Source of the DNA: Candidatus Babelota bacterium | GTDB taxonomy: Bacteria; Babelota; Babeliae; Babelales; Vermiphilaceae | Length of the DNA: 64,000 nucleotides | NCBI GenBank assembly: GCA_013287855.1 | Contig: JABDCY010000002.1 | Span: forward strand, 1 to 64,000 | Direction of reading: 5' to 3' | Part shown: one piece after another, positions 22,293 through 31,600 of the stretch | Numbering within the stretch: position 1 is the first letter of the stretch | Layout of the letters: the number at the start of each line of letters is the position of its first letter | Translations under genes and position numbers: made by a program | Notes under the pieces: model-generated | What the model saw: the letters and a program-made list of their open reading frames with translations, nothing else | What the model was told of the DNA's origin: nothing | The model's database searches: none

Positions 22293-22461
22293 ATGGCCCC
22301 AATTTTCGATAACTTTAATGAGATCAAGCATTTGAAAAAAAAGAGGTTCTGGGGAATAACAGGCAGTTGTACGTAAAGAGAAAAATATTGTCGATTTACT
22401 GTTTTTGCATTTGCGTAAAAAGCCTTTATTATTATATAAATGTCAAAATTTATTCCCCCAT

Positions 22462-22876
22462 CCGTTCGCCCTGAGTGCCGAGCGCAGCGAGGTGTATCGA
22501 AGGGTTTTTTAATTGTCTGAATTTAGATGACTTATGATTATTGATGGTTTTTCTGTGTATATTCTCAGATGTGGTGACGGGTCATATTATGTTGGTCATA
22601 CTGATAGTATTGAAAAAAGAATATCCGAGCATCAGCAGGGGTTAGGATGCGCATATACTTCTGAACGGTTGCCGATAGAAGTTGTATTTTTGCAACATGT
22701 TGGTTCGAGAGCTGAAGCAATTAATGCCGAGAGGCAGATCAAAGGTTGGTCTCGTAAAAAGAAAGAGGCCTTAATAAATGAGAAATGGGCTGAATTATCG
22801 GTATTGGCCAAAAAAAAGTTTAATAGGAACTAACCCTTCGATACACCTCGCTACGCTCGGCACTCAGGGCGAACGG
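22462..22876. mobile_element. Candidate GIY-YIG element A bounded by 45-bp inverted repeats
   Basis: 22462-22506 and 22832-22876 are inverted repeats with 44/45 identity; they enclose one GIY-YIG ORF. Confidence 0.75.
22534..22833 (+). CDS. Single-domain GIY-YIG endonuclease
   Basis: FSVYILRCGDGSYYVGHTDSIEKRISEH...GSRAEAINAERQIKGWSRKKKEALI. Confidence 0.9.
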   Translation: MIIDGFSVYILRCGDGSYYVGHTDSIEKRISEHQQGLGCAYTSERLPIEVVFLQHVGSRAEAINAERQIKGWSRKKKEALINEKWAELSVLAKKKFNRN

Positions 22877-22989
22877 AAACGGAATAAGAATAATAGGTAA
22901 CGCATAAGTAGCTGGAATGATGTTTGTTTTAAAAAGTGCTGAGAAATTGAGATCAAATTTGTAAAATTTATTGAAAGAAGGAATTTCCC

Positions 22990-23688
22990 ATGGCAGATCA
23001 CCACCATAGTGAATCAAATTATAACCTTGAGCATGAGCACGAGCATACGTTACTTGAGGGAATTACCTGTCATCTACCGTATGCTATTTTTTCTGTGGCA
23101 TTCTGTTTGGCGATATTAAACTTCTTGGGTTATCTCACCATGTCAACCACCGACGCTGCCACTCTGCAACGCGGTGCTCGCATGTTATTCCATTCATTCC
23201 ACTTTCTCCACATAGTCTTTGCCGCCACTGGCACCCTTATTACCTATTATCGCTATTCAAAAAACATTATGGGTGGCTTATTGGTTGGCATTCTTTGTTC
23301 CATGACGTTCTGCACCTTGTCAGATGCTGTTATTCCTTACATTGGTGGTAATATGTTGGGAGTTGCCATGAGCTTTCACTTATGTTTTGTAACAGAGCTC
23401 AACAACATCATACCTTTCCTTGTGGTTGGTTTACTGAATGGTTTTGTTATGGGCAGATATCACCGCGGCAGCCATGGATTTTATTCGGTTTTTTCCCATT
23501 TTGTTCATATTTTAATCAGCTCTTTTGCATCAACCTTTTACCTTGTTGCTCATGGTTTGCCAGACTGGTATTCTAAAATTGGTGTTATATTTTTATTTCT
23601 GATTGTTGCGGTTGTAATTCCGTGTACATTGTCAGATGTTGTTGTGCCAATGGCATTTGCAAGGATAGGTAAAGGTGAGCGGAATTAG
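22990..23688 (+). CDS. Polytopic membrane protein with His-rich N-terminus
   Basis: MADHHHSESNYNLEHEHEH followed by TM segments; GAAGGAA RBS; overlaps potA start. Confidence 0.7.
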   Translation: MADHHHSESNYNLEHEHEHTLLEGITCHLPYAIFSVAFCLAILNFLGYLTMSTTDAATLQRGARMLFHSFHFLHIVFAATGTLITYYRYSKNIMGGLLVGILCSMTFCTLSDAVIPYIGGNMLGVAMSFHLCFVTELNNIIPFLVVGLLNGFVMGRYHRGSHGFYSVFSHFVHILISSFASTFYLVAHGLPDWYSKIGVIFLFLIVAVVIPCTLSDVVVPMAFARIGKGERN

Positions 23689-24766
23689 ATTAGAGCGCGT
23701 CAGCAAGCGCTATCATGGCGAGCTCGTTATTGAAAATCTCAGTTTAACTATTAAAAGCGGTGAATTTTTTGCATTGCTTGGTCCTAGTGGTAGTGGCAAA
23801 ACTACCATTCTGCGCCTGATCGCCGGCTTTGAGTCGGTTGATTCTGGGCGCATATTTCTGGGCGATCAAGATATCACCCACACGCCAATAAATGAGCGTC
23901 GCATCAACACGGTTTTCCAGAATTATGCATTGTTCCCGCATCTGAATGTTTTTGACAACGTTGCCTACTCTCAACGTATTCGCAACGTGCCTAAAAACAT
24001 CATCGAGCAAAAAGTTATCAAAACATTAAAGACCTTTCATCTGGAAAAATATATTTATAAAGCAATTCACCAACTTTCCGGTGGCCAGCAACAACGCGTT
24101 GCTTTGGCTCGAGCAATAATTAATGAGCCTGAAGTGTTGCTGCTGGATGAACCGCTAGCCGCGCTTGATATGAACCTGCGTGAAAGAGTGTTGGTAGAAT
24201 TAGTTGAATTACAAAGTACGCTCAAGACCACGTTTATTTATGTGACGCATGATCAGTTTGAAGCGCTTACTGTGGCTGACCGTATGGCGATTATGAATGA
24301 AAATGGGGAAATTGAGCAGATCGGCACGCCCAAAGAAATTTATGAATTTCCCATATCTTCTTTTGTTGCATCATTTGTAGGTACCAGCAATGTTATTCAA
24401 GGTTCCTTAGAGCTTGCAGCAAATGTCGCACGTGTCGTTGTGCAGGGGTTGGATGTTTTTGAAGCTGCTTTGCCAAAGCAACGTGATTGGCTTGTACAAG
24501 GTGGCAAGATATTGATGAGTATTCGTCCTGAGAAAATTGAAATTTCAAAAAAGCCCCTTGAAGGATTTGCCAATCATATTATCGGTACGGTCAAAGCAAT
24601 TGTGTATAACGGTCGTTCAACTTCTTATCGCGTGCGCTTGCCTAACGATATGATGATCCAAGTATTTGAACAAAATGAAGAGCACTTCCCACAAGAGGTT
24701 ATTGATTATGAAGATCAAGTGCATCTATATTGGCAAAAAGAGAATGTTATCTTGTTAGAGAAATGA
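23675..24766 (+). CDS. potA: Spermidine/putrescine ABC transporter ATP-binding protein
   Basis: Walker [36 protein letters not shown]-terminal TOBE-like region. Confidence 0.93.
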   Translation: MSGIRLERVSKRYHGELVIENLSLTIKSGEFFALLGPSGSGKTTILRLIAGFESVDSGRIFLGDQDITHTPINERRINTVFQNYALFPHLNVFDNVAYSQRIRNVPKNIIEQKVIKTLKTFHLEKYIYKAIHQLSGGQQQRVALARAIINEPEVLLLDEPLAALDMNLRERVLVELVELQSTLKTTFIYVTHDQFEALTVADRMAIMNENGEIEQIGTPKEIYEFPISSFVASFVGTSNVIQGSLELAANVARVVVQGLDVFEAALPKQRDWLVQGGKILMSIRPEKIEISKKPLEGFANHIIGTVKAIVYNGRSTSYRVRLPNDMMIQVFEQNEEHFPQEVIDYEDQVHLYWQKENVILLEK

Positions 24767-25668
24767 GTGCAAGCGTGTTAAAATTTCTAGAAAAAGCACG
24801 TACCTATTTCGCTTTTATCGAGCTACGAAAGATGGGTACATTTTTTTTTGCATTACCAGCCATCATGTGGCAGGTGCTATTTTTATATGTGCCAATTGCA
24901 GCGATAATTACTATGAGTGTCATCAACAAAGTTGCGCCGGGCGCGTGGTACTCCCTAACATGGCAACATTATCATGAAATTTTGAACCCGCTATTTCTTA
25001 ATATTATGTGGCGCTCACTCCTTCTTGCCTTGTGTACCTCAATGCTGTGTATGACATTTGCCTATCCCGTCGCCTATTTTTTAGCGTTGCGTGCAACGAC
25101 CTGGAAAAATACTCTTTTGTTGTTACTCTTTTTGCCATTTTGGACAAATTTTCTCATTCAGGTATATGCATGGTTTTTTATTTTAGAACGCAATGGTTTT
25201 TTAAATCGTGTATTGCTGAAAGTTGGTCTTATCACTGAGCCCCTGCAGATCATGAACACACCAAGCGCCATTTATATTGTGATGTTTTTTTGTTATTTGC
25301 CTTTTATGATTATGCCTATTTATACGAGCTTGGAAAAAATTAACCGCCGTTTATTTGAGGCTTCCTATGACCTTGGGGCGACGCCGTGGCAGACATTTAA
25401 GCGTGTTATTTTCCCGCTTTCGATGTCGGGAGTAAAAACCGGTTTTTTTCTTGTGTTTATACCAACATTTGGTGAATATGTTATTCCGGCTATGTTGGGT
25501 GGCGGAAAAACATTCTATGTTGGATCATTACTTTCCTACTTTTTTATTGATAGTCCCAACATGCATTTAGGATCATCATTTACGGTAGTCAGCGGGTTTG
25601 TGCTGATTGTTGCTGTTGTGTTTATTACGATTATGTTTAAATGGCTGATGCGGTTGGCGCGCGGATAG
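24763..25668 (+). CDS. potB: Spermidine/putrescine ABC transporter permease
   Basis: ATGA overlap with potA; EAA-like loop EASYDLGATPWQTFKRVIFPLSMSGV. Confidence 0.92.
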   Translation: MSASVLKFLEKARTYFAFIELRKMGTFFFALPAIMWQVLFLYVPIAAIITMSVINKVAPGAWYSLTWQHYHEILNPLFLNIMWRSLLLALCTSMLCMTFAYPVAYFLALRATTWKNTLLLLLFLPFWTNFLIQVYAWFFILERNGFLNRVLLKVGLITEPLQIMNTPSAIYIVMFFCYLPFMIMPIYTSLEKINRRLFEASYDLGATPWQTFKRVIFPLSMSGVKTGFFLVFIPTFGEYVIPAMLGGGKTFYVGSLLSYFFIDSPNMHLGSSFTVVSGFVLIVAVVFITIMFKWLMRLARG

Positions 25669-25726
25669 CCAGAGAGAACAATTGGTTATGTGGAATAATT
25701 TAGGAATGAAAAGAGATAATTTAAAA

Positions 25727-25763
25727 CCGTTCGTTACGGTTCGACTATGCTCACCACGAACGG
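25727..25763. repeat. Stand-alone copy of the hairpin repeat (R1)
   Basis: CCGTTCGTTACGGTTCGACTATGCTCACCACGAACGG; shares GGTTCGACTATGCTCACCACGAACGGAT with the right end of element B. Confidence 0.85.
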
Positions 25764-25867
25764 ATAAAATTATGTCTATGGTGTGTAATTGGTTAATGAG
25801 ATTGGCGCGGGTAAATTTAATTCTTTTGAAGAAAAAATGATTGCAGAATGAGAAAGAATTGATTAAA

Positions 25868-26267
25868 CCGTTCGTGGTGAGCATAGTCGAACCATGCTTC
25901 CGAATTTAGAATAAGCATATGTTGCCATTTTTTGTATATATTCTCAAATGTGCTGACGGTTCATATTATACTGGTCATACAGATAATCTAGAACAGCGTA
26001 TTTCCGGACATGAATTAGGAAAAATAGCTTGCTATGCAACCGCACGTTTGCCAGTAGAATTAGTATTTGCACAACAATTTGCAACACGGGCTGAAGCCAT
26101 AAATGCAGAGCATCGCATAAAGAAATGGAGCAGAGTGAAAAAAGAAGCTTTAATTAAAGAAGAATGGAATAAGTTAAAAGAGTCTGCGCGCGGCAGGACT
26201 GGATATATGAAGAAGGATCAAATTTCAAAATAAGGAAGCATGGTTCGACTATGCTCACCACGAACGG
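25868..26267. mobile_element. Candidate GIY-YIG element B bounded by 34-bp perfect inverted repeats, inserted in potABCD
   Basis: 25868-25901 and 26234-26267 are perfect inverted repeats; ATTAAA directly flanks both ends (25862-25867 and 26268-26273). Confidence 0.82.
25919..26233 (+). CDS. Single-domain GIY-YIG endonuclease
   Basis: FFVYILKCADGSYYTGHTDNLEQRISGHE...ATRAEAINAEHRIKKWSRVKKEALIKEEW. Confidence 0.9.
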   Translation: MLPFFVYILKCADGSYYTGHTDNLEQRISGHELGKIACYATARLPVELVFAQQFATRAEAINAEHRIKKWSRVKKEALIKEEWNKLKESARGRTGYMKKDQISK

Positions 26268-26310
26268 ATTAAAAAATGATTTCGAATAGTCTCGTGTAAG
26301 GTCCAGGGTT

Positions 26311-27108
26311 TTGGAAATGCTCAACGTAAAAATTAAAAAATACATATCATCATTGTGGTTGCCATTCCTTGTCGCAACTACCTACGGATTCTTATATCTT
26401 CCCATTATCATCTTAGTTGTATTCAGTTTTAATGAAGGTACTTTTGCTTATTCTTGGCACGGATTCTCTCTTCGCTGGTATCATGCATTATATGAGTCGG
26501 TCGAAGTATGGAACGCCTTGTACACATCATTAGTTGTTGCTTTTTCTACTGTTGCACTCAGTTTAGTACTCGGTGTGCTATTTGTTTTTTATAGTGCACA
26601 TTCTACCTTGGCAAAATTCTCTATTCTTTTTTATGGCACCTTAGCAGCTCCAGAAATTGTTGTTGCGGTTGGTTTGCTCAGTCTTTTTTCATTTCTGCAA
26701 GTACCCCTTGGCATGATTCCCCTCATCGCGGGTCACACATTGCTTGGTCTTGGCTATGTTATTCCTATGGTACATACCCGATTTTCTGAACTTGAACCAC
26801 AGTTGATGGAAGCCTCGCTTGATTTGGGTGCTACTAAAGTGCAAACTTTTTTTCGCATTATTTTGCCGCTCTTGTTTCCAGCATTATTAGCTTCGGGTCT
26901 TTTGGTATTTATAATTTCGCTTGATGATTTTTTAATTTCCTTCTTTTGTTCAGGTGCATCCAGTTTAACACTGCCCATGTATATTTTTTCGGTATTGCGC
27001 ACGGGCGCAACGCCACTCGTGAATGCATTGGCGACCTTATTATTATGTATTAGCAGTCTGTGTGTGATTATTTTTAGTTCATTACGCGTGAAATCGCAGA
27101 TGTATTAA
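26311..27108 (+). CDS. potC: Spermidine/putrescine ABC transporter permease
   Basis: EAA-like loop MEASLDLGATKVQTFFRIILPLLFPAL; TTG start at 26311 or ATG at 26317. Confidence 0.9.
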   Translation: MEMLNVKIKKYISSLWLPFLVATTYGFLYLPIIILVVFSFNEGTFAYSWHGFSLRWYHALYESVEVWNALYTSLVVAFSTVALSLVLGVLFVFYSAHSTLAKFSILFYGTLAAPEIVVAVGLLSLFSFLQVPLGMIPLIAGHTLLGLGYVIPMVHTRFSELEPQLMEASLDLGATKVQTFFRIILPLLFPALLASGLLVFIISLDDFLISFFCSGASSLTLPMYIFSVLRTGATPLVNALATLLLCISSLCVIIFSSLRVKSQMY

Positions 27109-27110
27109 CT

Positions 27111-28223
27111 ATGAATGTGCGTACCTACTTTTCATCATCTCTTCTTTTTGCCAGTAGCATATTGTTATGGCTTGCCATAATTATGGCATTTCTCTACCTG
27201 CCACGCTTTGCAGCATTGCTGCACACAACTAAAAGTCTTAACATTTTTACTTTTCCGCGCGTAGTTGACGCCCAAAAGCTTGCTGAATTCGAGCGTGAAA
27301 CGGGCATCAAAGTATATGTTAATTACTACGAAAATAACGATGAGCTGTTAGTAAAAATGCGACAAACAGGTGGTGGAGAGTATGATCTTATTTTTCCTTC
27401 GGACTTCGCCGTTGAACAACTTATTAACGAAGGACTGTTGCAACGCATTGACAAAAGCCGATCCCACGTTATCAAAGACATTCATCCTGCATTGCTCCAT
27501 AAATATTATGATCCACAGAATGACTACAGCATTCCATATCTATGGGGGTTATATGGTATTGGTTTTGATAAAAAATATTTTAGTTCATCTACTCACGACA
27601 ATTCTCTCGCTAGACTTACCCAGACCTTGTCAAAGGGGTGGGCATCCATTTTTGATGAGTCACTAATTTTCTATCGCATTGGCATGGTTAATAATGCAAG
27701 CGAAGCTATTTTGCTTGCAGCATTGTATCTTTTCGGTTCCATAGATAATCTTGATGCGTCCAAATTTGAACGCATTAAACAGCTTCTTATCAAACAAAAA
27801 AAATGGGTGTACGCCTATACTGATATGGGTACCGATTACCTCTTGCTTTCGGGTAGCTGCCCGCTTGTTGCTGGGCTTATCAATGATGTTTTGGCAGCAC
27901 GTAAAATTGACCAAGATCTTGACGTTATAATTCCACAAGAAGGCACATTCATGGTAATTGATAACATTGCCATTCCACATAAGACAACCAAAACTGACAT
28001 GGTATATGCTCTTATCGAATTTTTGTATCGACCAGCAATTTTGAAACATCATGTTGATCTCTTTGCGCATTATCCACCAATGATGCAAGGCGTTCTTGCC
28101 ACGGAGCATGAGCAAGCGGCATTTTCATTATTGACCTCACTTCCACGTATCGAATTTTTTAGGAATGTGATTCCCGAGCATACGTTACAAGATATTTGGC
28201 TTGCGCTCAAAGCAGTGGCATGA
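27111..28223 (+). CDS. potD: Spermidine/putrescine-binding periplasmic protein
   Basis: LNIFTFPRVVDAQKLAEFERETGIKVYVNYYENNDELLVKM, GEYDLIFPSDFAVEQLI; 2 nt after potC. Confidence 0.9.
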   Translation: MNVRTYFSSSLLFASSILLWLAIIMAFLYLPRFAALLHTTKSLNIFTFPRVVDAQKLAEFERETGIKVYVNYYENNDELLVKMRQTGGGEYDLIFPSDFAVEQLINEGLLQRIDKSRSHVIKDIHPALLHKYYDPQNDYSIPYLWGLYGIGFDKKYFSSSTHDNSLARLTQTLSKGWASIFDESLIFYRIGMVNNASEAILLAALYLFGSIDNLDASKFERIKQLLIKQKKWVYAYTDMGTDYLLLSGSCPLVAGLINDVLAARKIDQDLDVIIPQEGTFMVIDNIAIPHKTTKTDMVYALIEFLYRPAILKHHVDLFAHYPPMMQGVLATEHEQAAFSLLTSLPRIEFFRNVIPEHTLQDIWLALKAVA

Positions 28224-28676
28224 TCCCGATCATTCTAAGACTTTCCTGCCCTGCCGCCACTGTCAAAGGCGACATAAGATTAGTCGAAGTGCCGATTTTG
28301 TGAGGCGGAGCGAAGTATTCGGCAAAATTCTTGACAGCGTTTGGTGCTGGACATTAGATTTCGATTATTGTGCTGCAAGCAATATCATTAAATTTTTAGC
28401 TTCGTAATGTATGTATATAAAGATTGACAATATGCAAGAAAATTTCTAAGACTGTTTTGAACTATAATTTTGTTGTGAAGCAAATTTTTTATAAAATCTA
28501 TTTATGAGGAGAGGAGTTGAATGCGAGCAGATACGCTTTTCTATGCCGGTGTTTTCACACCGTTTTTCTCTTTAACTGATGGATAATTAAATATTAAATA
28601 CGCCAAAGCATTGGTAGATGCGCGTGGCGAAAAAAATTGTTGTTGATGTTTAACTAATTAAAAAAAGGATGAGCTT

Positions 28677-31600
28677 ATGAGGAAAAATTTTCTCAGAACG
28701 AGCTTGCATCTTGTCTGCATAGGACTCTTGCTGACAAATGCTCGACAAATCTTAAGCGGACCATGTCTTGGGCCTATACCTTGGCCGGGTACTAGTCAAA
28801 CTGATACAAGTTTGATAATTAACGCTGGTACGACAACTCTTGCAGCCGGTGGTACTACTATTAGAGCTGCTTCATGCGATCTTACCATACAGGATACCCT
28901 TCCAGGATCCACGGTACAAGGTAACGGCGGCGGAGCTTCTGTTTTATATCTCATGGCAAACAACGGTCATACCATAACCTTTAATCTCGCCAATCCGTTA
29001 AATTTCTTTGGTTCTGTGCCAGCTGGTGCTAACCGAGAACTTCTCATCATCGTGGGTACAGAAACTCCACTGAATCCTGGTTCGGTGACGTTTAATGTAC
29101 CGGATAATACAACGGTAAATTCGCTCGTATTTGGCGCGGCTCCTGGTGGTAGCGGTACTAAGCTCTATCTTGTGATGCAAGAACCAAATGCACTACCTAC
29201 AAATCCATTTACCGCATTAATTTTTCAACGTGCAAATGCCGCAAGTGCTAATGATGCGACTATAGAAGTTGGTCAAGGTTCTCTCATCGGTTACCTTGCG
29301 CCAACATCATTCCTTAGTGGATCAGAGGAGATAGGTACTATCTTCTTTAATCCAACTAATATAGGTTCAGGCGGTAACTTTGGTAAGCTCAACTTGTTGA
29401 TCGACAACGGTGGTGGCGTAGCGGTGTTTGGTAGTTTAATAACACCATTCGGAACGGCCGTTACTTCTATTACCTTGGCAAATATTGATCCAACAATACT
29501 CGCCGGAGAAGGAACGTCACAAGGCGCAATTCCTACGGGTGCTGGATTTGAGGTAATAAATGTATCATCAGCTGGTACCGTTGTTCCGTCCTTCCTGGTT
29601 ATTGACAACCAAAACCAAATTTATCCAAGCTTGAAATCAGATCCATTCTGTTGCAATCTCTCAACTCCTACAGTGAGTACCGGTTTTGTCATTGGTGCGA
29701 ACGGTATTTTAGCTATCGATGCTGACGCCTACGTAGAATATGTGGGTACTGCAACCAATACGTGTTTGGTTTCAACGTGTACACAACTCTCACAAAGTTC
29801 CATCAAGCCGCGCAATGCATCCGCTCTGATCATCGATGGTCTCAGTCCACGTTATGAAACTAACTGTAACACGGACCCAGAAACATCAGCTCTTATTCTC
29901 TTTGCCCCTTTCTCAGGTCTGTATTTTGTATCAGGTGTTGACAAGAATGGTGTTGTTGAGAATTACAATGGCGTACCATTTGCAATAAACCCTGCGCTCA
30001 GAACGCCAGGCACCGGTAACTTTGTGCTTGATGTTGAAGGTCTGTTGACCGTAACAACCGACGACACGCAATTCCCAGGTCGCAACGCTATTGAAATATT
30101 ATCATTGGCAGTTAATCAAACAGGCGGACCTGTACGTCAAGATGTTGGCGCTCCATTTGTTTTCCCAATGCGTACATTCCAACGTGATGCTAATGGCAAT
30201 TATATTCAATACAACTGTGGTGCGTTCCTCATTAATGATCGCGTGAACTTGTTCAACGTGACTTTAGTTCATTCAGATACTTGTCACCAAGTCTTTGAAA
30301 ATGATGATGTCAACTCAGAACCAACCTATGTTGGTGGTGAGCACTGGTTGTTATGTGGTACTGGCATTCGTCCAAAGATTGCGTTCTACAACAGCCAATT
30401 CTATGTAGAAAATAGTGTTGCACTTACGGGTGTTGATCTCTTTGTACCATTTGGCTTCCCATATTACGATGATCCATCAGGCAACGTCAGCGACTTCCAA
30501 TTCTTCCAAAATGGTAAAGTAGTTGACAATTGCACGGGTCGCCAAATGATTTTGGGTACCTTGATTGGTTCAACCGCATGCGATAGTTGTACTATCATAA
30601 GCAGAGACGCACACTTAGATATTTTCTCTGATTGCGTGTTCCCTGGTCCTGGCAGACCTCCGCTTGAATTGCTCTTAACAACCACATGGAATACCGGGCT
30701 CGTTACACAAGGCATCGGCAATGGATTCCCAACACAATACGACTTGCAAAATATCTATCTAGGTTGGGCAAGCAATATCTCAATTGGTAGAGAAGACAGC
30801 ACCGATTTTGGTACCAATCCCGAGTTGCTCATCGATGGCAATTACTTCTCGTTCTCGACACGTGGTGGACTCACCTGCACACCAGATCTTTCTAACGTGA
30901 CAGGTCAAGGTGGTATCTTTGTAGACACTAATGGACTTATTTCTATTGCTCCATTCAACCGTGCTACCTTCTCGGCTATGGTTACTAAGAATCGTAATGG
31001 TTCCGTTAACTTGCCAAAGAATCAAGTATTCTTTAACGTGCGCGAAGGTGTTGCAGAATGGCGTCTTGATCTGACCGATCCTACACAACGCGTCATTATT
31101 CCTGCAAACAGCACATTCGAAACCTACACCTTGAACTGGCTTGCAACAACTAAGGATTATGCAAACTTCATGCCATATGACACACCAACAGCTTATGCTT
31201 GTTCATGTCCAACAGTGACAAGAATGAACGTTTCTTCATTGCCAACCGTTGCAGGTGAAATTAATAAATTCATCTTGCAAGGTTCGCGCTTTGGTTGTCC
31301 TGCTTCGTTGCTCGTTGACTGTGGTTGGATTAAAGAGCTTGTGTTCTTAAAAGAATTCAACGCTGGCGAAGAACCAACTGCTGTAGTTGTGCTTCAAAAT
31401 GAAGGACGCATTGGTGTTGGTACTGATGAAACTGATACCGATTCGATCTTTGCACAAACACGCTTTGGTGTTAATGGTTACCAAATCATCGCAAATGGTG
31501 ATGGTCAAATCGACTTGAACCAAGATATGGTGATCGACAATGTCTGCACTATCTTGAAAGGTCCAGACTTTAATAGTACGAGTACCAATAGACTCATATT

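Noticed and set aside
28201-28407. 68-aa ORF overlapping the potD end
   Set aside because: Falls over the nested inverted repeat region and lacks an RBS or domain.
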